Source: an uncultured Solirubrobacterales bacterium
GTDB taxonomy: Bacteria > Actinomycetota > Thermoleophilia > Solirubrobacterales > JACPNS01
Direction of reading: 5' to 3'
Length of the DNA: 64,000 bases
Assembly (NCBI GenBank): GCA_937128795.1
Contig: CAKZMQ010000001.1
Coordinates: forward strand, 186,001-250,000
Shown here: one piece after another, positions 50,471 to 59,900 of the stretch
Position numbering within the stretch: position 1 is the first letter of the stretch
Layout: every line of letters starts with the position of its first letter
Program-made: the position numbers and the translations under genes
Notes under the pieces: model-generated
Databases searched by the model: none
Told to the model about the DNA's origin: nothing
The model's input: the letters and a program-made list of their open reading frames with translations, nothing else

Positions 50471-51609
50471 CGAGTTCCTTCTGGCGGTGCCCACCCAGCC
50501 TCGAGAGTTGCTTCGGTTCCTTGGCGCAGGTAGTCGAAAAGGCCCAGCGCGACGGCAGTCGTTGTGAGCACGTAGTAACGCGCGATCAAAAGCGGTGGGA
50601 GTGGGACGAAACGGGCGACGAGCGCGGCTGCGATCAGCGCGAGCTGCATGCCGAGCAGCACGGCGTATGTCGTCGACTCAAATGCAAGTGCGGCTGACGT
50701 GACCAACGCGACGAGGTGCAGCAGTGGTGCGAGGTACCGAAGAGCACGGTGCGAGAACATCATCCACGCGAACGTCAATCCGTAGCGGCGCGGATTCAGC
50801 ATGCCGCCGTGGAGGATGATCGGCCAGGCGAAGGTCATCATCCGTCGCTTGCGCTTGAACTCACCTTCGACGCTCGGCACCATCGTCTCACTGGCGCGAG
50901 CAAACGGCTCATAGCTGGCCCGGCCGCCGCGCTTGACGACGCTGAAGGGCAGCGTCAGGTCGTGGCCGGTGGTCGGGGCGATTGCGGCGTAGGCATCCGG
51001 GCGAACGGCGTAGATCGCCCCGTTCCCCGCGGTCACCGAGCGCAGGCGCGACTCGCGCTCGCGCAGCCACATCTCGTAGCGCCAGTAGAGGCCTTCCTGG
51101 TTGGTGCCGGTGTCGTTGACAAAGCTGACGTTGCCGCAGACGTAGTCGGTGCCGGTCGCAGCGATCGCCGCGACCAATCGCCTAAGCGCTTCGGGCTGCC
51201 ACATCGTGTTCGCGTCGCTGAACGCAAGCACGTCTCCGGTCGCCGCGTCGACTGCTGCGTTTTGTGCGGCCATCTTCCCGCCGTGCGGCAGTTCGAGCAC
51301 TAGATCCGCGCCGGCATCGCGGGCGAGCTGCGCCGTGGCGTCGGGCGAGCCGTCGCAGGCGACGATCAGCTGGAGCTTCTCGCGCGGGTAGTCGAGCGCG
51401 AAAGAGTTGGCGACCTTTGCGGCGATCACCGACTCTTCTTTGTAGGCGGCCACGATCAGTGAGACCGTCGGCAGTTCGACGTCAGCCAGCGTTACCGCAT
51501 CGTCTCGGGAGCGCGGAGCGAGCAGCGCGACGAGCAGCGGGTAAATGAACTGGCTGTAGACCAGCAGGCCCGCGCTGAGCCAGAAGAGGATTTCGAGTGC
51601 GGTCCGCAT
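50467..51609 (-). CDS. membrane-bound family 2 glycosyltransferase
   Basis: 380 residues from ATG 51609 (MRTALEILFW). An N-terminal membrane helix is followed by a GT-A domain: TVSLIVAAYKEESVIAAKV, LQLIVACDGSPDATAQLA, GDVLAFSDANTMWQPEAL (D-x-D-like SDAN), RERESRLRSVTAGNGAIYAVR and TGHDLTLPFSVVKRGGRASYEP. C-terminal membrane helices follow (RYLAPLLHLVALVTSAALAF, LLGMQLALIAAALVARF). Processive/EPS-type GT2. The final product is unknown. Confidence 0.88.
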   Translation of the reverse strand: MRTALEILFWLSAGLLVYSQFIYPLLVALLAPRSRDDAVTLADVELPTVSLIVAAYKEESVIAAKVANSFALDYPREKLQLIVACDGSPDATAQLARDAGADLVLELPHGGKMAAQNAAVDAATGDVLAFSDANTMWQPEALRRLVAAIAATGTDYVCGNVSFVNDTGTNQEGLYWRYEMWLRERESRLRSVTAGNGAIYAVRPDAYAAIAPTTGHDLTLPFSVVKRGGRASYEPFARASETMVPSVEGEFKRKRRMMTFAWPIILHGGMLNPRRYGLTFAWMMFSHRALRYLAPLLHLVALVTSAALAFESTTYAVLLGMQLALIAAALVARFVPLPPLLIARYYVLTTTAVALGLFDYLRQGTEATLEAGWAPPEGTR

Positions 51610-51653
51610 CGGAGGCAGGATTATCGCGGGTCGCGACCGGTTCGCCCAGCTGC

Positions 51654-52742
51654 TCAGAGCAGCGAGCTGTACAGCTCCAGCGTGCGGTCGGCGATCGAAC
51701 TCCACGAATACTCGCCGTTGGCCAGTGCTGCTGCCGCAGCGGCGACCTCGCTGCTGCGCGCAGGGTCTGTGAGCAACTCCGTCAACCCGCGGGCGAGCGC
51801 AGTGAGATCGCCGGGCTCGACTGAAACCGCCGCGCCGTGACGATCGGCGATTTCGCTGAATCCACCAACACGGGTGAGCAGCAACGGTTTGCCGAACGCA
51901 AGCGCTGTGAACAGCACGCCGGACTGGTCGATCTTGCGGTATGGCAGAGCGACTACGTCGGCCCGCTCGAAGAACGCGGCGATCTCGTCATCGTTGACGA
52001 AGCGCGGCAACCAGCGCACTCGATCCGCAACTCCAAGGTCTGCGGCAAGTTGCTGCAGCGGCTCGGTCGGCATCCGCGGCATGCCGACGATCCAAAGCTC
52101 TGCGTCTGGGTCGGCGGCCGTGAAGGCTTCGAGCATCAGGTCGATGCCCTTGTAGGGGCGCATCAACCCGAACTGCAGCACCACTGGCCGCTCGACGGCA
52201 GCGAATTCGGGTGGAAGCGGCTTCGCGTGCGGCACCCGCTTGAGATAGTCGAAGACGCCGTGCGGGATCACATGAACTCGCTCGGCAGCGACATCGAGAG
52301 TGTCGGTCAAGACACCGCGACCGTGTTCGCTGTGCACGACGACCGCGTCAACCGCGCGATACGTCTTGGCCAGTGCCCCGAGCTGGCCCGGCCGCGGCTC
52401 GCGCGGGATCACGTCGTGCGCGGTCAACACCGTTGGCCCCGGCGGCAGGAGGTGACGATCGAGGGCTTGGATCGGCAGCCATTGAAAGTGCGTGACGTCG
52501 ACCGGCGGCAGTCGGCGCAGCCGCAGCATGTCGAGTGGGTGCTGCGCGACCTTGAATGGCAGCGGACTGGCGACGCGATAGAAATGGTCGTTCAGCGCAT
52601 AGCCCTCGGGAGACGGCCTGCTGCCGTGGCGAAACGGCGAGGTCACCAATTCCACGCCTGCCCCACCGGCCGCCAGCGCCGTGCAGAGCGCGTGGTCGTA
52701 GGGCGGCGTGTATGCCGGCGGATCGACGATTCGGACGCGCAT
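51654..52742 (-). CDS. family 4-type (GT-B) glycosyltransferase
   Basis: 362 residues from ATG 52742; a TTG directly precedes it. GT-B features: HFQWLPIQALDRHLLPPGPTVLTAHDVIP, AVVVHSEHGR, VHVIPHGVFDYL, VVLQFGLMRPYKGIDLMLEAF, and the sugar-nucleotide site IAAFFERADVVALPYRKIDQSGVLFTALAFGKPLLLTRVGGFSEI. Same strand as the GT2 gene 45 nt downstream. Surface polysaccharide assembly is inferred from neighbours. Confidence 0.9.
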   Translation of the reverse strand: MRVRIVDPPAYTPPYDHALCTALAAGGAGVELVTSPFRHGSRPSPEGYALNDHFYRVASPLPFKVAQHPLDMLRLRRLPPVDVTHFQWLPIQALDRHLLPPGPTVLTAHDVIPREPRPGQLGALAKTYRAVDAVVVHSEHGRGVLTDTLDVAAERVHVIPHGVFDYLKRVPHAKPLPPEFAAVERPVVLQFGLMRPYKGIDLMLEAFTAADPDAELWIVGMPRMPTEPLQQLAADLGVADRVRWLPRFVNDDEIAAFFERADVVALPYRKIDQSGVLFTALAFGKPLLLTRVGGFSEIADRHGAAVSVEPGDLTALARGLTELLTDPARSSEVAAAAAALANGEYSWSSIADRTLELYSSLL

Positions 52743-52822
52743 CAAAGGCCAATGCTGACAGGACCGCTGGCGGCGGCGACCGTGTCGCGTTCGAATAGGC
52801 GGCCTGTAGGCTGGCGCGAATC

Positions 52823-53767
52823 ATGTCGACCGATCCGCCACTGGTCAGCTTCTGCATCGTCAACACGAACGGCGGCGATCTGCTCGCCAAATGCCTCGAT
52901 TCGATCGAGGCCTTCACGCCGACTGACGTGACATACGAAACGCTGTTGCTCGACAACGCCTCCGATGACGGCTCACCCGCCCACGCCGATGGGCGACGCA
53001 GCCTGCGATTGATTCAGCTGGACCGCAGAACCGGCAAGGCGGCCAACGATTCGCGCCTGCTGCGTGAAGCCCGTGGCGAGTTCTGCCTGCTGCTCAACGA
53101 AGACTCCGAGTTGACCGATGGTGCCGTCGCCGCCCTGCTCGACGCTCTTCGCGGCGATCCGCACGCGGCGGCGGCGGGCGCGCAGTTGTTCGACGACGCC
53201 GGCGCAGCGCAACCGTGCGCCTGGCGATTCACGAGCGTCGCGACGGCGCTGGCGGGAGTGTTCTGGTTGCATCGCCGGTTCACCGTGCAGAGCGGTGGCA
53301 CCGAAACCCGTCGCGTCGACTGGGCGCAGTCGGCCGCGCTGATGGTTCGCCGCGAGGCGGCGAACGAGATCGGCAATCTCGACGAGGACTTCTTCGTCTA
53401 CGGCGACGAGGTGGACTTCTGCAAGCGGCTGGCAATTCGGTGTGGGCACACGCTCTACGTGCCCTCGGCGAAGGTTTTCCACCGCGAGGGGCTCAGCCAC
53501 GGCGCATCGGCAAAGCGCCGAATCGTCGAGTTCCACCGCGGCCGTGACCTCTACATGCGCAAGCACCACGGCGCGGTGCAGGCAGCGGCCGTTCGCGTTC
53601 TCGTTTCGATCACCTACCTCGAACGCGCAGGCGCGGCGCTGCTGACTCGTAAACACGAGCCGAGGCGCTTCCTCTGGCACGCCCGCGCGGCTCTGTTTCC
53701 GGCGCGCGGCGACGGTCTTCGCGAAGCGGCTGCCTCCTTCAATGATCGGCTGGACGAATTCGAGTAG
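52823..53767 (+). CDS. family 2 glycosyltransferase (rhamnosyltransferase-like)
   Basis: 314 residues. VSFCIVNTNGGDLLAKCLDSIEAF, ETLLLDNASDDGS, LLLNEDSELTDGAVAALLDAL (D-x-D motif as NEDSE), DWAQSAALMVRREAANEIGNLDEDFFVYGDEVDFCKRL (acceptor/base E-D region) and AKVFHREGLSHG. This pattern matches wall-polymer rhamnosyltransferases (WbbL/RfbF-like). Divergent from the GT4 gene; TAGGCT lies 10 nt before ATG. Confidence 0.88.
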   Translation: MSTDPPLVSFCIVNTNGGDLLAKCLDSIEAFTPTDVTYETLLLDNASDDGSPAHADGRRSLRLIQLDRRTGKAANDSRLLREARGEFCLLLNEDSELTDGAVAALLDALRGDPHAAAAGAQLFDDAGAAQPCAWRFTSVATALAGVFWLHRRFTVQSGGTETRRVDWAQSAALMVRREAANEIGNLDEDFFVYGDEVDFCKRLAIRCGHTLYVPSAKVFHREGLSHGASAKRRIVEFHRGRDLYMRKHHGAVQAAAVRVLVSITYLERAGAALLTRKHEPRRFLWHARAALFPARGDGLREAAASFNDRLDEFE

Positions 53768-53792
53768 CGCCAGAAACTCGAACACTTGCCGT

Positions 53793-55049
53793 TTACACAG
53801 AAGACAGCGACGTCGTGTGCGCCTTTAGCGCCGCAGCCGATGGTGCCTCGTTCAGTTCTCCCAACTGATCGAGGATTTCGCGCAGCACAGGCAGTTCCAC
53901 AAAAATTCTTGTCCCGCCGCCCTGAGGGCTTTCGATCGCAAATTTGCCGCCAACTGCGTCGACTCGGTCCGCCAATCCGTGTAATCCGGTCCCCTTTGAG
54001 GGATCTGCGCCGCCACAGCCATCATCGCTAACAATCAACGCAAGTTTTGAATCTGCGATGGTGACTGAGATTTCGACGTTCGCGGCGTGCGAACCTCGCG
54101 CAATGTTCGTAAGCGCCTCAGCGACGACAAAGTAAGCAGCCGACTCAACTGCTCTTGGAAGGTTTTCATCGCAGGAGCCTCGAATCTTGGTTGGTATCGG
54201 GCAGCGGTCCGCGAGCGACTTGATCGCACCGTCTAGACCGCCGTCAGAGAGAATCGCGGGATGAACACCGCGTGCAAGCTCTCTGAGTTCTTCCGTGATG
54301 GTTGTCAGCGCAGCCGCTGATCGAACCAACGCAGCGCGTGACCTTTCGTCTATCGCGGGATCGTTAGCCGTGAGTGCAAGATCCAGGGCGATCGAGACGA
54401 GACCTTGCTGAGCTCCGTCGTGAAGGTCGCGTTCGATTCGCCGCTGTTTTTCGTCGGCCGATGCCAACAATCGCAGCCGCGAACTGCTGATCTCGGCGAT
54501 TTCCGCACGAAGTTCTGCCTCAAGTCTCGAATCACGCATCGCTGGTCCGATGTCGCACTCAGCGGCACCGAGAAGGTCCGACCGGTCGTTCGCGTTGGAC
54601 GAGTACACGACCGCACCAACGCACTCATTCAAGTCGTCGATTGGATGAACGACGCGGTTGCGTGCCTCCGCTGCCGCATCAAACTCTTGACCACATTCGG
54701 TCACAAACCTGTTTTTCTCCTGTAGCCAGTAGACAATCTCAACCGACGGATCGCCAAGCAGTTTGGCGAGCAGTTCTCGCAGTTCAGCTTGGCTCGCCGT
54801 TTCGCAAGACGCTCGCGACGAAAGTTTTTTTAGGGCCAGCCCTCGCGCAAATCCGCGCTGTCTGAGGCCAATGTGGATGGCGATCGGAATCACCGCCACG
54901 ATCACCGTCGTCACCAAAGTTGCGGACGCTGCGAGACCGATCAAAACCCCCGAACAGATCAAGAGGAGTCCGACGACGGGTCCTCTCCCGGCTAGCCACG
55001 CCCAGAATGAGAGTGCAAACTTCGAAAGCTGCGGCGGTTGGGTTCCCAT
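53793..55049 (-). CDS. NarL-family sensor histidine kinase (HisKA_3)
   Basis: 418 residues from ATG 55049 (MGTQPPQLSK); the track start lies 13 codons upstream. Two N-terminal membrane helices, a sensor region beginning LLAKLLGDPSVEIVYWLQEKNRFV, then RRIERDLHDGAQQGLVSIALDL with the phosphoacceptor His, and an HATPase with NIARGSHAANV, VSDDGCGGAD and GTGLHGLADRV. Relatives usually have more membrane helices, so the 5' end may have been trimmed by the island beginning near 55100. The likely partner is the response regulator starting at 63909. Confidence 0.88.
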   Translation of the reverse strand: MGTQPPQLSKFALSFWAWLAGRGPVVGLLLICSGVLIGLAASATLVTTVIVAVIPIAIHIGLRQRGFARGLALKKLSSRASCETASQAELRELLAKLLGDPSVEIVYWLQEKNRFVTECGQEFDAAAEARNRVVHPIDDLNECVGAVVYSSNANDRSDLLGAAECDIGPAMRDSRLEAELRAEIAEISSSRLRLLASADEKQRRIERDLHDGAQQGLVSIALDLALTANDPAIDERSRAALVRSAAALTTITEELRELARGVHPAILSDGGLDGAIKSLADRCPIPTKIRGSCDENLPRAVESAAYFVVAEALTNIARGSHAANVEISVTIADSKLALIVSDDGCGGADPSKGTGLHGLADRVDAVGGKFAIESPQGGGTRIFVELPVLREILDQLGELNEAPSAAALKAHTTSLSSV

Positions 55050-55143
55050 GATCGCGCGCCAATAGGGTACGCGTCTGGGTGACGGCATTCCCGATCAATT
55101 CGAGTAGACCCCAAAAGGCGAGTGTCCACAAGGGCGGGGGGAT

Positions 55144-55392
55144 TCCAGTCGTAGTGATGCGGCCGAAGGCGTCGTAGACGTATCCTGTGTCAGTGATGCG
55201 ATCGGCATTGCCGTAGGTGCTGGTCTCGGTAATCCCGCTGCCGCCGAAATCGCAGTAGTAGTCGTTCTCTGCAATTGACTTTTTTGCGGTGCGGTTTGAG
55301 TCGGCATCCAGGGTGTATTCGCGGACTTTGCATTTCCAGGTGCCTGAATCGTTGCGCCAGTCGCCAGCCGCAGACAGGCGGCCTGCCTTGTC
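55144..55392 (-). pseudogene. orphan Rhs/YD-repeat fragment
   Basis: 83 codons in frame with the long minus-strand ORF 54784-55422. GDWRNDSGTWKCKVREYTLD and DYYCDFGGSG, then GYVYDAFGRITTT, align with GDWRNDSSIWKCNVREYTLD.., NYYCDFGGSG.., GYQYDAFGRITTT of the intact Rhs protein (about 57.9-58.15 kb). No start, no neighbouring rhs sequence and no toxin tip. A relic of another rhs copy or a displaced segment. Confidence 0.75.
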
Positions 55393-55397
55393 ATGCG

Positions 55398-55832
55398 ATG
55401 CGCCCGCTGATCGCCAGATCAATCCCGGCTGAAGCAGTGATCGACCACCTGGCCGAGCTGTTCCTGCTGCATGGGGCGCCGAGGATCATGCGCTCTGACA
55501 ACGGCTCGGAGTTCACGGCGCAAGAGGTGACAGGCTGGCTGAAGAAGCTGGAAGTGGGCTGCGCCTTCGTCGCGCCAGCATCGCCTTGGGAGAACGGATA
55601 CGTCGAGACCTTCCATGACAAGCTCAGAGACGAACTACTCAGCCTGGAGCTGCTTTTCACGCTCCAGGAGGCGCGGGTCGCAGTCTTTGACTGGATCGAC
55701 CACTACAACCACGACCGACCGCACGCAGGGCTCGGGAATCTCACGCCGGCTCAGGTCCTTTACGGTTTGGAGGCGATGAGTTCGATCACCGTCACACCAG
55801 AACACTCAATTCAACAGAAAAGGGCTTTCTGA
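55398..55832 (+). pseudogene. truncated IS3-family transposase (OrfB C-terminal part)
   Basis: 144 codons: VIDHLAELFLLHGAPRIMRSDNGSEFTAQEV (second catalytic Asp), SPWENGYVETFHDKLRDELL (catalytic Glu), and the family ending FDWIDHYNHDRPHAGLGNLTPAQVL. The HTH_21 region and the first Asp are missing. The upstream ORF codons (from 55275) are antisense to the rhs fragment. Non-functional on its own. Confidence 0.85.
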
Positions 55833-55859
55833 GGTGGACCAAAAGATGGGGTCAAGCCA

Positions 55860-56489
55860 GCGGTAAGGGACCGAATCCGAAAAGTCAAGCACCTGCAGAA
55901 CAAGAACTTTGTCTGCGTGCTTGAGAACCCTCGGGACATCGTGAACATCGCTTCTGCGATGCGGAACATCTCGGCGTTTGGCGTAGAGAAGTTGTACGTG
56001 ATCGGCGACAACCCGGTCGTCAGCGACTTCGAAACCTCGAGAAATCACAAACACCTGCGAAGGATCAGCGTCGGTGCGAATCGTTGGGTGTTCGTGCGGC
56101 GGTTCGACACAGCGGCCGATTGTGTTGAACATCTCCGTAAAAACTTGTTCACGATCGCGGTCACCTCGTCTCACGTAAAGGACAAGGAAAATGTTTCGCT
56201 TTACGAAGGCACTTTCACCCAGAAACGACTCGCCGTGTGGTTCGGCAATGAATCGTCGGGAGTTTCAGACGAAGCCGTTGGCAGCGCCGATCTCTGCATC
56301 GAAATTCCGATGGGCGGCATCGTCGAGAGTCTCAACCTTGGTACCAGTACGGGAATCATTCTGAGTTACATCAGCTACCAGCGCCTGCGTTTTGTCTTTG
56401 AGCACAGCAAGGCCAGGTTCAAGCCGAGCGGCCTCCGGAGCCAAAAGATGCGCTCTTGGTCGGATTTCATAAACCCGAACCGAGACTAG
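55860..56489 (+). pseudogene. second SpoU/TrmH-type methyltransferase copy lacking its start codon
   Basis: It begins at the second codon (GCG) of the gene at 27964 and keeps the frame to the same stop, but ATG is replaced by IS-end sequence and the upstream frame closes at 55830 without a start. The only candidate start is an internal GTG at 55917, which removes the first part of the fold (motif NFVCVLENPRD). The first 317 nt are identical to copy 1 by my reading; the remaining 313 nt have about 34 differences, many synonymous. All three SPOUT motifs are still encoded. Confidence 0.8.
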
Positions 56490-56734
56490 GCCTGCGCAGC
56501 GTCTTAATATGTCGACGCTGATTGAATCGGAAGCTCAACCTCGATCAATCCAGCTTGCTGCCTGATTCTTGATTAGCGAGTCCTCGGGAGCGGGGGAATT
56601 CCAGTTTCTGAGTTGTCAGGGTAATAGGCACCCGACAAGTGGGTAAGACCACAAACATTAGGTCGATCGTTGATTCTGATCCCGGTTGTCACAGCGTTTA
56701 CTCGCGAGCCATTGCCTGCAACTGAGCCAGTGAG
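56490..56734. other. 245-nt gap without recognisable gene
   Basis: Region between the damaged trmH copy and the candidate immunity gene. It is lower in GC than the surroundings and no ORF shows coding character. It may be remnant cassette DNA of the Rhs island. Confidence 0.4.
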
Positions 56735-56938
56735 CTAGAGCTTGATTGCCGCGTACACGGATACAGCCGTAGCAATCGTAGCCGCCGCAGCAGCTATTAG
56801 CAACGGTGCCGACTGCTCCGCGATTCCGGCCAAAATGAAGCCGACGGCAAGAATTCCCAGGATTGGGATCAGCCACCAGATCAAGCTAAACGCGAGAGAT
56901 CCACGTGCGATGCGAACTGCAAGCCTCCGTCTATTCAA
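56735..56938 (-). CDS. two-helix membrane protein, candidate immunity protein of the Rhs toxin
   Basis: 67 residues from TTG 56938, whose TTGA overlaps the Rhs stop codon by 4 nt. CGGAGG just inside the gene cannot be its own Shine-Dalgarno, so re-initiation after Rhs translation is likely. Basic N-terminus (NRRRLAVRIARG), then two membrane helices (LAFSLIWWLIPILGILAVGFILAG and LLIAAAAATIATAVSVYAAI). Position directly after a polymorphic toxin tip is the standard immunity-gene position. No immunity family recognised; function inferred from context. Confidence 0.5.
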   Translation of the reverse strand: MNRRRLAVRIARGSLAFSLIWWLIPILGILAVGFILAGIAEQSAPLLIAAAAATIATAVSVYAAIKL

Positions 56939-59900
56939 TGGGCCTCCTCAACTCCGCCGGGAATCGAGCTATCGAGGATACACCCACCAACGTTCTCCCA
57001 CCGTTTACTGACTTTGCGGTGTTTGTAGACGACTGAAACATCGCCTCTCCGATTTTTGTATGTGTATTTTCTGACCTGCCATGTCGCTCGTTCCTTTTTA
57101 GTGCACTTGTATGTGTTGTAAATCAGTCTCACAACACGAACAACGGCAATGAACTTTTTCCAGCCGAAGTTCGCGATTTTCTTCCACACAGCCTTTCTTT
57201 TTGTACCACGCTTGCGTACAGTCTTTTGTTTGTAGACCGTCCAAGATTGAGTCTGGTTGTAGTAGCGAACATGTTCGACTTTTCGCAACGTGAAAGTATG
57301 ACTTGAGGCCATCCCAGTCACGTCGCTCAAGTTAATCGGATCACTCGGATACTCATACGGATTAGCCGTCCCTCCGAGCACCGGATCCTCCTGCAAGAAA
57401 CGACCAGTCTGAGGCGCGTACAGCCGCACTCCCATTGCGATCATTCCCTGGCTCGTAAGCGCCTCGCGCTGCTTGGACCCATGGAAGCCGTAGCGTCGGT
57501 CTGCCGGCAAGTCGGTCTTTGGCACGCCGAACTCATCGATCTCTGCTGACTCCACTGGATCAGGGAAGCCACTCGCCACCACGTCGCCCCTGAGGTTGAC
57601 AAAGTGGTACTTGGCACTGCCCGTATTGTCTTGCACGCCTGCGGCTCCGTCGATCCCGCCGATGTAGCGCTGCCAGGTCGAGGTTCCGGTCTGGATCCAA
57701 GCCGGAGAGTCCGTGTCGTCGACGTAGGCGTACTTCTCGGTGGTCGTGTTGCCTCCGGTCACCTTGGTCTTGACCGACATGCGCTGGTTGGGATCGAGAT
57801 CGAGCGTTTGGCTTGTGCCGTTTTGGCTCACCGAGCGTGCGAGGTCGTTGACGTAGTAGCTAGCGTTGAAGTCGCCGGTGCCGCCTGCTGCTGCCTGAGG
57901 CGTGGTGGTGATTCGGCCGAAGGCGTCGTATTGGTATCCGGAGTCTGTTGTGCGGTCGGCGTTGTCGTAAGCGCTCGTGGTGGTGGTGCCGCTCCCGCCG
58001 AAATCGCAGTAGTAGTTTTGGTCGGCGATCGTCTTCTTTTCTAGGCGATTGGAGTCCTCGTCGAGCGTGTACTCGCGCACGTTGCACTTCCAAATGCTCG
58101 AGTCGTTGCGCCAGTCACCGACTTCGGTGAGGCGGCCGGCCTTGTCGTAGCGGTATTCGTAGGCGGTTTCCTTGATCGACTGGCCCTGCGGCTTGATCTT
58201 CTGCCAGAGCTCGCGGATCTGGCCGTGGGCCGACTCCGTTGCCCAATTCTCGAAGACGAGGCCGTTTGAGTTGGAGTAGGAGACGTAGTCCTGAAAGCCC
58301 GAGGCGGTGTAATTGAAAGTCTTGATCATGCCGCCGGGCATCGACGTGGAAACCACGCGGCCGTCCTGGTCGTAGGTTGCGGAAAAGACGCCGGTGCCCG
58401 AATCGTTGATGCTGGTCAGGTCGCCGGTGATCGGGTCGTATGAGTGGATTCTTGTGGCCTTGGAGTCTCCTGTTTGTTGGACTCGGGAGAGTTGGTCGTA
58501 GACCGTGTATGAGCTGTGGCCCTCGGAGTCGGTGTAGTTGGTTTGGCGGCCGATCGCGTCGAAGGTGCGCGAGATCGTCTTGTGGACCGATCCGTTTGCG
58601 TTCAGGGATTGTGTTTCTACTTCCTGCCCGGTCGTCGGGCTGTAGATGTGCTTCGTGGTTTTCACCGGTTCGCCAACCGAGCCACTGACCGACTCGGTGA
58701 CTACGCGGCCGGCTTCGTCGTAGGTCACGGTCGATGTGCGAGTTTGCAGGTCGTTGCTGCTGTCGTACACCTGCTCCACTGAAGTGAGCGGTTGGCGCAG
58801 ATGGTTGTAGGTGAACTGTTGAGTCGGAAGCTTCGGCAGGCCGCTCGTGGACGGGTCCGCGCCTTGAAACACTTTGCAGGCGAGTCCTCGCCACTCGGGT
58901 GTACCGCCACATTCACTGTGCTCGGTGTTCGCCTCGGCCGTGTAGTAGACCGTTCTGGTGGTACTCGGTTCGGCGAGATTCTGCGATCGAGGCTGGTAAC
59001 GAGCCGTTTCCATACCGTCAGCATTGACGTCGACCTTTCGTTTTATTTGGAGATTGCCGGAGCCGGGATCGGTGACAGTCTCAAGCGGCACTCGGAGTTT
59101 CCATTGTGCTTCTGTGCTGCCGTAGTTGGACAGGGTTGTTCTGACGTCGTGGTCGGTCGTTTCGACCAGCGCGGAGACTTTTACCATCGTCACGAGATCA
59201 AATGGTTCTCCAGTAACAGTGTCCGGATCAATCGGATCCACCGGATCTATCCCGTCGCCTGGGTCGTCCTCACCGTCATACCAGTAGCGCGTTCGGGTTC
59301 GCGCCTCCGCGGCTGTGCCGTTGTCAAGCCTCACCGAGCGCTCAGGACCGAGGGTCTCGGTCAGGTGTCGAGCGCCGGAGGGCGAGCCGGGAACGTCGTC
59401 GTAATGGTTCTCGGTGGACCATTTCTTGTCGGCGGCCTCGGCAAACTCGATTTCCTCAGTAGTTGTTCGCGGCAGCGCTTTCAGGCGATCGCGATTCGTT
59501 GGAGTGAGAGTGCGCACGACGCTGCCCCACTTGTCGTACTCGGTGACACTGACGCGGTCGCCGGGTTCGCGAGCAAGCACTTCGCGACCCATCGGGTCCA
59601 AATAACTCATTGACGCTCGGTCGTAGTTGGTTGCCGGCGTGCCATTTGGCGGCTGATCCGGCGGGAAAACGGCAGCAGACATGAACGGCGGGCGATTCTG
59701 ACCCCACTTCTTCGTCTCGTCGACGCTGAAGTCGAATGGAGCTGAGGAGCCGGACGTAGGAACGAAGAAGCGCACGGACCACGTGGCCATGCCGGCGGAG
59801 AGTGAGGTGCGGGTGACGGTGCTCAGACGACCGTAGGTGCTGTCCTCTGGCAGTTTCGAGTAGGTGATGGTGAACGGCTGCTGTCCAGGTGGCGTCACGG

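Larger units (their letters stand above)
55105..55857. mobile_element. IS3-type element remnant with foreign interior
   Basis: The left end TAGACCCC..GTGTCCAC (55105-55129) and the right end GTGGACC..GGGGTCAA (55834-55855) are roughly inverted copies, with the GACCCC..GTCCAC form seen in IS3-family termini. Only the C-terminal third of the DDE transposase remains. An rhs fragment sits where the 5' part should be. The right end abuts the second trmH copy. Terminal repeats are short and imperfect, so the boundaries are tentative. Confidence 0.5.

Noticed and set aside
55917-56489. ORF-track TrmH ORF taken as a normal second gene
   Set aside because: It lacks the native start and first 19 codons present in the intact copy; the GTG at 55917 is an internal Val codon. 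Treated as a pseudogene with possible internal restart.
56658-56876. Alternative minus-strand ORF as second immunity gene
   Set aside because: It is out of frame inside the 67-residue membrane protein, and its composition (many Cys/Asn/Arg) looks like a frame shadow.
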